Shown here: piece by piece, positions 35,385-46,245 of the stretch
Position numbering within the stretch: position 1 is the first letter of the stretch
Layout: each line of letters opens with the position of its first letter
NCBI GenBank assembly: GCA_025351425.1
Contig: JANXVY010000050.1
Location: 1-64,000 of the forward strand
Source of the DNA: Hyphomicrobium sp.
Lineage (GTDB): Bacteria; Pseudomonadota; Alphaproteobacteria; Rhizobiales; Hyphomicrobiaceae
Length of the DNA: 64,000 nt
Direction: 5' to 3'
Program-made: the position numbers and the translations under genes
The notes under the pieces: generated by a model
Told to the model about the DNA's origin: nothing
Seen by the model: the letters and a program-made list of their open reading frames with translations, nothing else
The model's database searches: none

Positions 35385-36599
35385 TTACGCGTGGGCGGGT
35401 GCCGACCGTTTGAGGGCCAAGATCCGGTCGAGACCGGCGGGCAGAGGGCGGGCGGCTTGGGGCTGTGGCGCGCGTTGTGGACGGCGCAGCCAGCCTACAA
35501 TTGCGCGGCGCTGCGCCATGGCGGGTTTCTCGATCGCGATCCAGGACGCCAGCGCCAACCCCGACGTCAACGCGAGGGTTGCTGCCGCCAGAGATACCGC
35601 ATCGAGATAGGGAAAGGCCTCCAGCAGGGTTTGCTGCACGGGGCTTGCGTAGATGTAGAGGCCGAACGACACATCTGCCGGTTGCGCGTCTCGTCCCGCT
35701 TTCGCGGCGGCAGTCAGCGCTGCCGGATCGGAGTGCGCGACTCTGCCCCTGTGGAATGAACTGGCGTAGATGGCCAGATAGCCAATGAACAAAGCGCCGG
35801 TCAGTTCGCCAAACCGCGAGCCGATGGCGAGGGCGAACACGGCAAACAGGGCGGCCAAGATCGAAGCGCGGATGACGAGGCGTTCGCGCAACTGGTAGGC
35901 CAGCACGCCCATTCCGAAATACAAGGCGAAGTAGCGCAGATTGTCGAATGCCGAGTACGTCTCTATCGGCTTGGGTGTTCCGATGAACACGAGGGCTACC
36001 CCGAGCGCCAGGGCCGCAGTGGCCGGGGCCTTGTATTTGCCTGTCAACAGGCCGGTGGCGCAGATCAGCGCCAGGATGGCGTAGCACAGCACTTCATACT
36101 TTAGCGTCCACAGAGACATGTTGACGAGGCCGCTCGCCGGCAATCCGGTGAACACGCCCGGAAGCGGCGCCGAGCCGGTGATGAGCAGCAGCGTGCGGGT
36201 GAGATAGCTCGGGAGTACTGGGTCGGCCCAGTAGCGCGCCGGCGGGAACGCGCTGACGAGGGGCCCAAGCACCAGCGCGGTCAGCAGAACGCACACGATC
36301 AGTCCGGGGAAGATGCGCAAGCCGCGTGCGACGGCAAAGTCGATCAAGCTGCCGCTGCGGGCGTAGCTCTGGGTCACAAGGATGCCGCTCATGAAGAAGA
36401 ATACCTGCACCGCGTGCTCGCCCAGCGAGTGGCCGGTGAGACTGTAGAGGGGCTCGGCTGCCGTCGTACCGGTTACAAAGAAGAACGAATGCGAGATCAG
36501 CACCGCGGCTGCCATCATCAGCCGCAAAGGGCCGAAGCTGTTGGCGTCGGGGGCGAGACACTCCGCCAAGGTGATGGACTGGGGGCGAATTTGTGTCAT
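35385..36599 (-). CDS. Acyltransferase family 3 membrane protein
   Basis: 404 residues from ATG 36599 (the frame is open to 36707). Ten or so hydrophobic segments. N-terminal F-G-P-L-R-L-M-M-A-A-A-V-L-I-S-H-S with the catalytic-type His, then G-E-H-A-V-Q-V-F-F-F-M-S-G-I-L-V near 60, identify an acyltransferase-3 enzyme that modifies surface glycans. It is distinct from the relative at 9076-10188. Convergent with ppc, divergent from prfC. Target unknown. Confidence 0.85.
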   Translation of the reverse strand: MTQIRPQSITLAECLAPDANSFGPLRLMMAAAVLISHSFFFVTGTTAAEPLYSLTGHSLGEHAVQVFFFMSGILVTQSYARSGSLIDFAVARGLRIFPGLIVCVLLTALVLGPLVSAFPPARYWADPVLPSYLTRTLLLITGSAPLPGVFTGLPASGLVNMSLWTLKYEVLCYAILALICATGLLTGKYKAPATAALALGVALVFIGTPKPIETYSAFDNLRYFALYFGMGVLAYQLRERLVIRASILAALFAVFALAIGSRFGELTGALFIGYLAIYASSFHRGRVAHSDPAALTAAAKAGRDAQPADVSFGLYIYASPVQQTLLEAFPYLDAVSLAAATLALTSGLALASWIAIEKPAMAQRRAIVGWLRRPQRAPQPQAARPLPAGLDRILALKRSAPAHA

Positions 36600-36729
36600 T
36601 TCGGGACATTGATCCAGATCAGGAGGATGTATCGGGGGCGGGACGCATGGTCTGTGCCAGAATGTGGGATGGGGGTAAGCTGCGGTGCGCGCGCTTGCAC
36701 GCCCCACGGCCTCGCGCTAACCACCTTCG

Positions 36730-38397
36730 ATGGAACAACTTGCGACCAAACCCCTGTCGAACAATCCGCCGCTCTCGGACGATGAGCGCGAGATCATGCG
36801 CCGGCGCACGTTTGCGATCATCTCGCACCCGGACGCCGGTAAAACCACGCTGACGGAAAAGCTGCTGTTGTTTGGCGGCGCGATCCAGCAGGCTGGCCAG
36901 GTGCGGGCTCGCGGGGAGCGGCGGCGGACCAGGTCCGACTGGATGGAGATCGAGAAGGCGCGCGGGATTTCGGTCACGTCGTCGGTGATGACGTTCGAGC
37001 GTGACGGCATCATGTTCAATCTGCTCGACACGCCGGGCCACTCCGACTTCTCGGAAGACACTTATCGCACGCTGTCGGCGGTCGATGCGGCCGTCATGGT
37101 GATCGACGCCGCCAAGGGCATCGAAAGCCAGACCCGCAAGCTGTTCGAAGTCTGCCGCCTGCGCGATATTCCCATCATCACGTTCATCAACAAGATCGAC
37201 CGCGAGGCGTCCGATCCCCTTTCGCTGCTGGACGAGATTTCGTCGGGGCTGGCACTCGACATGGTGCCGATGACGTGGCCGATCGGGCTTGGATCGGATT
37301 TTCGCGGCTGCTTCGACATCGTGCATAACCGCATTCTGCTGCCCGAAGGCGAGCGGACGACGCCGTTCGGGCGGGTGGTGCAAGTGGACAGCCTTGCCGA
37401 CTTGACCTCGCTGCCGGGGGATGCGTCCAGCATCGATGACCGGATCGCGCAACCGGCGCTCGAAAGCCTGCAGCTCGCGATGGGCGCGCTCAGCGAATTC
37501 AAGCTCGACAGCTTCCACGAGGGGCATTTGTCGCCGGTGTTCTTCGGGTCGGCGCTGCGCAACTTCTGCATCGAGGATCTGCTGAACGGGCTTGCCTCGT
37601 GGGTGCCGGGGCCATTGCCGCGCAAGGCGCGTCTGGTCGGTGAGAAGTCGGGAGGCGAGCTGCGCACGGTCTATGCGAACGAGAAGGACGTGACCGGTTT
37701 TGTGTTCAAGGTGCAGGCGAACATGGACCCCAATCACCGCGACCGGGTAGCGTTCGTGCGGTTGTGCTCGGGCAAGTTCAAGCGCGGCATGAAGCTCTTT
37801 CATGTGCGCGAAAGCCGCCAGATCGCCGTTACGCAGCCGATCCTGTTCTTTGCCCAGACCCGCGAAACCGTGGATGACGCTTATGCCGGCGACATCATCG
37901 GCGTGCCCAACCACGGCACCATGCGGGTCGGCGATACGCTCACCGAAAAGGAGCCGCTCAGGTTCGAGGGCATCCCGAATTTCGCGCCTGAACTCCTGCG
38001 CCGCGTGCAGATCGAAGATGCGATGAAGATGAAGCAGCTCAATCGCGCGCTTGACGATCTTGCCGAAGAGGGCGTGGTCCAGGTCTTCCACCCGCTGCTC
38101 GGGTCGCGGCCGATCCTCGGCGTCGTCGGCGCGCTGCAGCTCGATGTGCTGGCGTCGCGGTTGCGCGCGGAATACGGCGTGCCGATCAGCTACGAACCCG
38201 CGCCGTGCGAGGCAGCGAGATGGATTTCATCCGACAAGCCGGAGCTGGCGACGGCTTTCGTCGATCGCAACAAAAACTGGATGGCGAAAGATCGCGACGG
38301 CGCGCTCGTCTATCTCGCCGAAAGCGACTGGAAGCTGCGGCACACGATGGAGAATAATCCGGACATCACTTTTTCCGCGGTGCGCGAGCGGGGGTGA
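36730..38397 (+). CDS. prfC: Peptide chain release factor 3
   Basis: 555 residues. Translational GTPase that recycles RF1/RF2 after termination. G1 S-H-P-D-A-G-K-T-T-L-T-E-K near 34, switch region R-G-I-S-V-T-S-S-V near 78, D-T-P-G-H-S-D-F-S-E-D near 99 and N-K-I-D near 156 are present. F-F-G-S-A-L-R-N-F and the domain II/III R-G-M-K-L and F-A-P-E-L segments distinguish RF3 from EF-G. Length near the usual 530. Single gene. Confidence 0.96.
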   Translation: MEQLATKPLSNNPPLSDDEREIMRRRTFAIISHPDAGKTTLTEKLLLFGGAIQQAGQVRARGERRRTRSDWMEIEKARGISVTSSVMTFERDGIMFNLLDTPGHSDFSEDTYRTLSAVDAAVMVIDAAKGIESQTRKLFEVCRLRDIPIITFINKIDREASDPLSLLDEISSGLALDMVPMTWPIGLGSDFRGCFDIVHNRILLPEGERTTPFGRVVQVDSLADLTSLPGDASSIDDRIAQPALESLQLAMGALSEFKLDSFHEGHLSPVFFGSALRNFCIEDLLNGLASWVPGPLPRKARLVGEKSGGELRTVYANEKDVTGFVFKVQANMDPNHRDRVAFVRLCSGKFKRGMKLFHVRESRQIAVTQPILFFAQTRETVDDAYAGDIIGVPNHGTMRVGDTLTEKEPLRFEGIPNFAPELLRRVQIEDAMKMKQLNRALDDLAEEGVVQVFHPLLGSRPILGVVGALQLDVLASRLRAEYGVPISYEPAPCEAARWISSDKPELATAFVDRNKNWMAKDRDGALVYLAESDWKLRHTMENNPDITFSAVRERG

Positions 38398-38495
38398 CAC
38401 GGCGTTTACCGTGTTTTCAATTGAGGCGCCGTGGGGCTAACGATTTGTCAGCGCGCGCCCCATATGCTCCAGCATGAGCATCGGGTGGGGCTGAC

Positions 38496-38774
38496 ATGAA
38501 GCTGATTTTGGCGCTCGTCCATTTCCTAGCGATCATGGGTTTTGCCGCCGTCGCCGTCGTGTTGATCGGCTGGGCCATGGTTTCAATGCGCGATTGGGTC
38601 GCCCCTTTGCAGGCGTGGGCCATGCGTTGTGTTCCGTGGTGGAGCGGCGGACCAGCCGCCCGTGACGCCGCCGCCTTCCAGCATTCCCATGATCGTTTCG
38701 AGGCGCTGTCGCACGGGTACGACTGTTCATCTGGCGGTGGCGATGGGGGCGGCGATTGCGGCGGGGCGGATTGA
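38496..38774 (+). CDS. Small single-pass membrane protein with Gly/Cys-rich tail
   Basis: 92 residues. One N-terminal membrane helix (LVHFLAIMGFAAVAVVLIGWAMV), an amphipathic middle and a C-terminus S-S-G-G-G-D-G-G-G-D-C-G-G-A-D, a type of tail seen in small bacterial membrane proteins of unknown function. A GGTGGGG stretch precedes the ATG. I recognise no family. Confidence 0.55.
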   Translation: MKLILALVHFLAIMGFAAVAVVLIGWAMVSMRDWVAPLQAWAMRCVPWWSGGPAARDAAAFQHSHDRFEALSHGYDCSSGGGDGGGDCGGAD

Positions 38775-38788
38775 GCTGCCTGCGTGCT

Positions 38789-38850
38789 CATTGACCGCTT
38801 TCGCGGTCAGTGGGCTGCCGCCCACACCGGCCCGGGAGCACAGCTCCCGG
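38789..38850. repeat. Two adjacent intergenic hairpins
   Basis: TGACCGC (38792-38798) / GCGGTCA (38803-38809), extendable by a wobble pair, and CCGGGAGC (38832-38839) / GCTCCCGG (38843-38850). They lie downstream of the small membrane gene, probably a terminator or palindromic repeat region. Confidence 0.5.
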
Positions 38851-38986
38851 ACCCACAGTTTTTTTCGCTCCTTCGCGTTTCACCGTCCGGGCCCGTTGCC
38901 GGAGATAAAACACGCACTTGGCAGCGCGTGGCTTGCACCGTAAACGAGCAAGCGAACCCCGCAATGCTGGATGCGAAACCCCTCAT

Positions 38987-39886
38987 ATGACTAAGTCCCC
39001 CGACACGGCCCTTGGTGATGCCGACCTGATGATACATGTGCAGCGTATCGCCGACGCGCTGGACCGCCTCGCGCCCAAGCCGCTCGTCGCGCCCGATTTC
39101 GAGGCGGCCGAGGCGTTCGTGTGGATGTCCGAGCCCGAAGGATTCGAGCCGGTCGCCAAGGTCAACCGGGTTCCGCTACAACTGCTGGAGGGCGTCGAAC
39201 GCGCGGCTCAGCAGCTCGTCGAGAATACCGAACGGTTTGCGCGCGGGTTGCCTGCCAACAATGCCCTGCTGTGGGGCGCACGCGGCATGGGCAAGTCGAG
39301 CCTCGTCAAAGCGGCGCATGCGCGGGTGCGTGAAATGCTCGGCCTTGGCACGCGCAGTTACGATCTGAAGCTCGTCGAAATCCATCGCGAGGATATCGCC
39401 GCGTTGCCGCGCGCGCTGCACCATATGCGGACCTCGCGCCACCGGTTCATCGTGTTTTGCGACGACCTCTCCTTTGATCGCGACGACACCAGCTACAAGT
39501 CGCTAAAGGCCGTGCTTGAAGGCGGCATTGAGGGGCGGCCCGACAACGTCATCTTTTACGCGACCTCAAACCGGCGGCATCTGATGCCGCGCGACATGGT
39601 CGATAACGAGACCGCGACAGCGATCAATCCCGGCGAGGCGGTCGAGGAAAAGGTTTCACTGTCCGACCGCTTCGGGCTGTGGCTCGGGTTCTACAACTGC
39701 TCGCAGGACCAGTATCTGGCGATGGTGCGGGGGTATGCGGCGCACTACGGTCTTCAAATCGCCCCGGCCGAACTGGAACGGGACGCACTTGAGTGGGCGA
39801 TGACGCGCGGCGGCCGCTCGGGACGCGTCGCGAGCCAATATATCCAGGACCTCGCCGGAAGGCTCGGCACACGCATCGGGGTGTAA
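38987..39886 (+). CDS. DUF815 family AAA-type ATPase
   Basis: 299 residues from ATG 38987 (the frame is open to 38918). Walker A is G-A-R-G-M-G-K-S-S near 99-107, Walker B is F-I-V-F-C-D-D-L-S-F near 152, and sensor N is F-Y-A-T-S-N-R-R-H near 186, followed by the family motif L-S-D-R-F-G-L-W-L. Known only as a conserved predicted ATPase. No strong ribosome-binding site. Followed by a tandem 46-bp repeat. Confidence 0.9.
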   Translation: MTKSPDTALGDADLMIHVQRIADALDRLAPKPLVAPDFEAAEAFVWMSEPEGFEPVAKVNRVPLQLLEGVERAAQQLVENTERFARGLPANNALLWGARGMGKSSLVKAAHARVREMLGLGTRSYDLKLVEIHREDIAALPRALHHMRTSRHRFIVFCDDLSFDRDDTSYKSLKAVLEGGIEGRPDNVIFYATSNRRHLMPRDMVDNETATAINPGEAVEEKVSLSDRFGLWLGFYNCSQDQYLAMVRGYAAHYGLQIAPAELERDALEWAMTRGGRSGRVASQYIQDLAGRLGTRIGV

Positions 39887-39916
39887 AGGAAGGGAAGAAC
39901 AGGGGAATCGCTATTT

Positions 39917-40008
39917 TTTGGTCGGGCTTAGTAGCCCTTAGGGACCCTGGTCCCCGGGATTATTTGGTCGGGCTCAGTAGCCCTCCGGGGCCCTGGTCCC
40001 CGGGATTA
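39917..40008 (+). repeat. Tandem 46-bp direct repeat
   Basis: Two abutting 46-base units (39917-39962 and 39963-40008) with four mismatches. Each can fold two hairpins: GGGCT/AGCCC and GGGACC/GGTCCC (the latter GGGGCC/GGTCCC in unit 2, pairing through G-U). It lies between the ATPase gene and the broken DUF1304 gene. Confidence 0.85.
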
Positions 40009-40023
40009 AGTGGAGCTGACACC

Positions 40024-40376
40024 ATGAAGCTGCTGGCTTTGGGTTTCGTCGCGCTTGTCGCGGCGCTGCATGTGGGGTCCTGATCCTAGAGATGTTTTTC
40101 TGGGACCATCCGTTTGGGCGCAAGACCTTCAAGATGACGCCAGAATATTCTGCGGCCTCAAGGGCGCTGGCCGCAAACCAGGGGTTCTACAACGGGTTTC
40201 TCGCGGCCGGCCTCGCGTGGGCGCTGTGGGCCGACCGGTTCGATCTCAAGGTGTTTTTCCTCGGCTGCGTGATCATCGCGGGCGTCTATGGTGCGATGAC
40301 CGCCAAGCGCACCATCCTCTACATTCAGGCGCTTCCCGCAGCGCTGGCACTCGCGGCCGTCTGGGCGGCCAGATGA
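40024..40376 (+). pseudogene. DUF1304 family membrane protein, frameshifted
   Basis: ATG 40024 begins M-K-L-L-A-L-G-F-V-A-L-V-A-A-L-H-V-G, the usual DUF1304 N-terminus, but the frame stops at 40081-40083. The remainder, L-I-L-E-M-F-F-W-D-H-P-F-G-R-K through L-A-A-N-Q-G-x-Y-N-G-F-L-A-A-G-L to the end at 40376, is intact in the next frame. One extra G in the GGGG run at 40074-40077 would restore a protein of about 117 residues, the family length. Four membrane helices expected. Either a recent mutation or a homopolymer sequencing error; a shortened product from ATG 40092 (94 residues) could still be made. Confidence 0.85.
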
Positions 40377-40403
40377 TCAGGCTCACCCAGCTGGCGCTGC
40401 GCG

Positions 40404-40447
40404 GCGGGCTTTCGCCCGCACCCAATTGGGGGAGCGTGCTCCCCCAA
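40404..40447. terminator. Convergent hairpin pair between DUF1304 and rpoD
   Basis: GCGGGC (40404-40409) / GCCCGC (40414-40419) and the perfect TTGGGGGAGC (40426-40435) / GCTCCCCCAA (40438-40447). They lie between converging genes. The second resembles intergenic palindromes of alphaproteobacteria and may act as a bidirectional terminator. Confidence 0.5.
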
Positions 40448-40507
40448 ACCCCCGCCCTTTGTGATTTTTAACGTGACTGGGGCCTCGCCCCTCGCGTTGG
40501 GCCGCAA

Positions 40508-42517
<2,010 letters not shown>

Positions 42518-42690
42518 GGCGGAACTCCCGCTAAATTGTTTAAGGATGCCGCCACGCCAGGGGGGTGGCGGCTGTCTGGTGATTGCGAACGGCACGGCCC
42601 GGAGGCTGCGCAATTTGAGAAAATCCGACTGGGCTTACACTACCGATGGCGCTGCCGCTGCAGATGGACTGGGTTCGATCGTTCGGGCGG

Positions 42691-44628
42691 TCAGGCAATG
42701 GTATCGTCGTTGGCTGGCTCCGGGGTGAATTCACCCAAGCGCTGCTGCAACTCAACGATGGTACCGAAGCTTTCAGCACTGGGATCTTCATGCCAGACAT
42801 GTTCCGCGGCGTCCAAAGACCGGCGAACACCCTGCATCCCCTGTTGGAGGGCATAGGCGTGCGTCCAGCCTGCTTCGACTGTTTCCCTGTCAGCTGAGAC
42901 CTCGGCGAAGCGATCCCGTCGGTGCGTGGCTATTTGCTCAATCGCGACCAACGTGCTTGCGAACCCTCCGTTCTGGAGGTGGGATCGTAATTCCTCTCTG
43001 TCAAGTGTTTTTTCGCTGGCCTGGGCAGAAAGAAGCGCTTCGCGCAGCTTCAGCAACGGTTCGGCGGTCATCGTCAGGTCCGCCAAAGCTTCGGCCCGCT
43101 CGCCGATCAGCCAGGGATGGTTGAGGCAGGCGCGCAGCAGCAGAGCTTCGCGCTGCGGCAGAGTGACCGTGGCGCCGACGGCCAGCGCGCTGTTGCGCAG
43201 GGCGCTGCTCGCCTGGGCAGGGACGGCCGGCCCGCCCGGGCGGAATCCCGCGCCGCGACCGCCTGCCTGCCCGCGTGGCTTGGCCGGTGCCTGACCGGTG
43301 TATTGACCGGCGACACTTCCCGATCCGCGGCGGCCGGCTGGGCCTTGCGGCCGCATCGCCTGATAGAGCCGGTCGCGGATATCGCGCTCGTAATGGCCGC
43401 GTACGACGGGGTCGAGGATGCCCTTCGTCAGGTCGCGCAGGCGCTGCTCCAGGTGGGCGCGGCGTTCGGGCGTCGTCAGGTCGCCCGCGGCGCTTTCGCG
43501 TTCGAACAGCACGTCGACCAGCGGGCGGGCGGCCTTGAGGATGCCCGCCATCGCCTCGGTGCCGCGCTGGCGGACGAGATCGTCGGGGTCCAGGCCGTCG
43601 GGCAGGAAGGCGAAGGAGACCGAGTAGCCGGGCTTCAGATGGGGCAGCACGTTGTCGATGGCGCGGAAAGCAGCCTTGCGGCCTGCGCTATCGCCGTCGA
43701 AGCACAGCGTTGGTTCGGGAACAAAGCGCCACAGCAGCTTGATCTGATCTTCGGTCAGGGCCGTGCCGAGGGGGGCGACGGCGTCCGCGAAGCCTGCTTC
43801 GGCCAGCGCCACCACGTCCATATAGCCTTCGACGACGATGATGCGGCCGCCCGCGTGGGCGGCGGGGCGCGCCTTGGCGGCATTGAAGAGGATGTGGCCC
43901 TTGTGAAACAGCGGCGTTTCGGGCGAGTTCAGGTATTTGGCGGGTGCGGTTGGGTCGAGGGCGCGGCCGCCGAATGCGATGACGCGGTCCTTCAGGTCGG
44001 TGATCGGGAACGTCACACGGTCGCGGAAGCGGTCATAGGGCACGGGGATGTCGTCGCCGCCGATCAGCATTCCGGACAAGACCATCTCGGGCACGGTGAA
44101 GCCCGCTTTGGCTAAGTGTTCTTTCAGCGCGGTCTTGGCGTTGGGCGCATAGCCTATGCCAAAGGCTGCCACCGTTTCCCGCGCGAGCCCGCGCTTCTCG
44201 ATGTAGCGGCGGGCCCCGGCGCCAGCGTTCGCGTGCAACTGCTGGCGGAAAAACACCGCGGAGGCATCCAGCAGCGCATAGATCCGCGTGCGCTGGTCCT
44301 GGACTTCGGCGTCGCGCTCTTTGGAATAGTTAGCGCGCACCGGCATGGGCACGCCCGCCTCCTGCGCCAGCCGCTCGACCGCTTCGGGGAAGCTCAGCCC
44401 TTGCGTCGTCATCAGGAACTTGAAGATATCGCCATGCTCGCCGGAGGCAAAGCAGTGGTAGAAGCCCTTCTGGTCGTTAACGAAAAACGACGCGGTCTTT
44501 TCCATCTTGAAGGGCGAGAGACCGGCGTATTCGCGGCCCTTTTTCTTGAGCGCAACGCTGCGGCCCACGACCTGGCTGACGGGCAGCCGGGCGCGGATTT
44601 CATCCAGGAAATGATCGTCGAATCGCAT
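42691..44628 (-). CDS. dnaG: DNA primase
   Basis: 645 residues from ATG 44628 (the open frame to 44856 is non-homologous). Makes RNA primers for replication. The N-terminal zinc domain is altered: usual C-P-F-H is S-P-F-K and C-F-G-C-G is C-F-A-S-G, so the four-ligand zinc site is lost. The TOPRIM core is intact: V-V-E-G-Y-M-D-V near 260 and C-F-D-G-D-S-A-G near 310. The C-terminal helicase-binding domain follows a Gly/Pro-rich linker. Located just upstream of rpoD. Confidence 0.96.
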   Translation of the reverse strand: MRFDDHFLDEIRARLPVSQVVGRSVALKKKGREYAGLSPFKMEKTASFFVNDQKGFYHCFASGEHGDIFKFLMTTQGLSFPEAVERLAQEAGVPMPVRANYSKERDAEVQDQRTRIYALLDASAVFFRQQLHANAGAGARRYIEKRGLARETVAAFGIGYAPNAKTALKEHLAKAGFTVPEMVLSGMLIGGDDIPVPYDRFRDRVTFPITDLKDRVIAFGGRALDPTAPAKYLNSPETPLFHKGHILFNAAKARPAAHAGGRIIVVEGYMDVVALAEAGFADAVAPLGTALTEDQIKLLWRFVPEPTLCFDGDSAGRKAAFRAIDNVLPHLKPGYSVSFAFLPDGLDPDDLVRQRGTEAMAGILKAARPLVDVLFERESAAGDLTTPERRAHLEQRLRDLTKGILDPVVRGHYERDIRDRLYQAMRPQGPAGRRGSGSVAGQYTGQAPAKPRGQAGGRGAGFRPGGPAVPAQASSALRNSALAVGATVTLPQREALLLRACLNHPWLIGERAEALADLTMTAEPLLKLREALLSAQASEKTLDREELRSHLQNGGFASTLVAIEQIATHRRDRFAEVSADRETVEAGWTHAYALQQGMQGVRRSLDAAEHVWHEDPSAESFGTIVELQQRLGEFTPEPANDDTIA

Positions 44629-44737
44629 GGGGTAACGATAGACGATTTTGGGGAAGGGGCGGGGGGAAGCGGAGGGGACGGGCAGATCATGCCCGATATC
44701 CACAGGGCAGGATCGTGCAGGATCGGATCTCGCAGCT

Positions 44738-45439
44738 TCAGCGGCGTCCAAAGCCCGAGAGGATCGGACGAACGGCGACGCCTGGCCGATCGGAGGGGTC
44801 GCGGACCGTGCGGCGCTGGTTGCGGTCGACGCCGGTTGCGGCGGCCGGATCAGCATAGGTTTTCTGGGCCTGCCGCAACTGTCTCACGTGGCCGGGGAAC
44901 TCTGCTTCCAGGCGCTTGCGGCGGCGTTCGTCGCGCTTGGCGATTTGGGCGGGCGTCAGGGCGCCGAGCGGCTGTCCGTAGCAGTTCGCGTCGGGATCGC
45001 CAGGCTTCAAGACGGCGCTGGCGCAGGTGGCCCAGTTCAGCCAGCAGGCGGCTTTGTAAATGACGTACACCACGGTTGCAGATTTTTCCTGCTGGTCCTC
45101 GCCGATCCCCAGCAAGTGATCGGGGAAAAACACGCTGGCGGCGTGAAACCCGAGCAGCACGGCGATGGCGACGGGTAACGCGCCACTCCAGCCGATGTCG
45201 TGGAGGCGCCGGGCGGTGACGCAGGCGTACATCCAGTACAGCAGCAGCAGCGGTGCGAGCCACCGGGCGTCGGGCGGTGCGTCGTTCAGCCGGATTTGGC
45301 CGTCGATCCAGGATTGGAGCCCGAACAGGCAAAGGGCAAGCGGGAGGCCATATAGCAAATAGCCGTCCGCCGGAAGCCGGCCTTTCGGTGTGAAGTAGAC
45401 CAGAATGTATTTCACGATGCCCTCGCTCGCCACCACCAT
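44738..45439 (-). CDS. DUF805 family membrane protein
   Basis: 233 residues from ATG 45439 (the frame is open to 45559). The first half resembles DUF805: F-T-P-K-G-R-L-P-x-x-x-Y-L-L-Y-G, four membrane helices, and the R-R-L-H-D-I-G-W-S-G motif near 78, the family's best marker. The C-terminal ~70 residues are charged and cytoplasmic, with a conserved-looking E-F-P-G-H-V-R-Q-L segment. Function unknown. It interrupts the common YqeY-dnaG neighbourhood. Confidence 0.78.
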   Translation of the reverse strand: MVVASEGIVKYILVYFTPKGRLPADGYLLYGLPLALCLFGLQSWIDGQIRLNDAPPDARWLAPLLLLYWMYACVTARRLHDIGWSGALPVAIAVLLGFHAASVFFPDHLLGIGEDQQEKSATVVYVIYKAACWLNWATCASAVLKPGDPDANCYGQPLGALTPAQIAKRDERRRKRLEAEFPGHVRQLRQAQKTYADPAAATGVDRNQRRTVRDPSDRPGVAVRPILSGFGRR

Positions 45440-45499
45440 GGGTCGAGGGTCGCAGAAATAGGTTTTGGGATTCTTTACTCGGTGTATTTGCGGATTTGG

Positions 45500-45594
45500 C
45501 TGGCGCAAGCTGCGGCGGCCCGTGCCGGCGGATCGCTTTTGCGCGTCACCCTGGCGCAAGCTGCGGCGGCCCGTGCCGCCGGATCGCTTTTGCG
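45500..45594 (+). repeat. 44-bp direct repeat, two copies
   Basis: Copies at 45500-45543 and 45551-45594 differ at one base (GGCGG versus GCCGG), separated by seven bases. Both begin CTGGCGCAAGC and end CTTTTGCG. The second copy abuts the stop codon of the YqeY gene. Confidence 0.9.
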
Positions 45595-46047
45595 CTATTT
45601 TAACAAGTCTTTCACGATGCCGCTTGCCTTGCCAAAATCCATCTGGCCGGCAAACTGCTCCTTCATGACGGCAATCACCTTGCCCATGTCCTTCATGCCC
45701 GCAGCACCGAGGGTTGCGATCAGCTTGATTGCGGTGGCTTTGACTTCCGCGTCCGACATCTGCTTGGGCATGTAGGCTTCGATGACGGCGATCTCGGCTT
45801 GTTCGGCCGCGGCCAATTCCGGGCGGCCGCCGCTCGTGAACTGCTCGACCGAGTCGCGGCGCTGCTTCACCATCTTGGCGAAGACCTGGAGGATTTCGGC
45901 GTCGCTGATCGCATCCTTGCCGGAGGGGCGGGCCTCGATGTCGGCCGACTTTATGGCCGAGCTCATCAAGCGCAGCGTGCCGAGCTTGGCCTTGTCGCCG
46001 GCGCGCATCGCGTCCTTGGTGTCATTCAGAATCTTGTCGCGCAGCAT
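45595..46047 (-). CDS. GatB/YqeY domain-containing protein
   Basis: 150 residues. Single YqeY domain, related to the tail of the GatB amidotransferase subunit: M-L-R-D-K-I start, L-G-T-L-R-L-M near 22-28, E-I-L-Q-V-F-A-K-M-V-K-Q-R-R-D-S near 50 and the C-terminal G-A-A-G-M-K-D-M-G-K-V motif near 115. Possibly interacts with tRNA; exact role unknown. Divergent from carA, a common order in Rhizobiales. Confidence 0.93.
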   Translation of the reverse strand: MLRDKILNDTKDAMRAGDKAKLGTLRLMSSAIKSADIEARPSGKDAISDAEILQVFAKMVKQRRDSVEQFTSGGRPELAAAEQAEIAVIEAYMPKQMSDAEVKATAIKLIATLGAAGMKDMGKVIAVMKEQFAGQMDFGKASGIVKDLLK

Positions 46048-46245
46048 CTTGCTGTCTCCTCAACGTCAAACCGGGTCTTTAGTCCCGCCGCCCCAGCCCT
46101 GCAAGCGCGTATGTCGCATCGGGGGGCAGTCCGCTTCATTGACGGCGGGGTTGCGCTCGCCTAAGCACGGGCCTTGCAACGCAACTCGTTTCCTTCGCCG
46201 CGCCAAGCCGTGCGCGCTGCGACCGCCCGCCTGTGGAGTTTTCCC

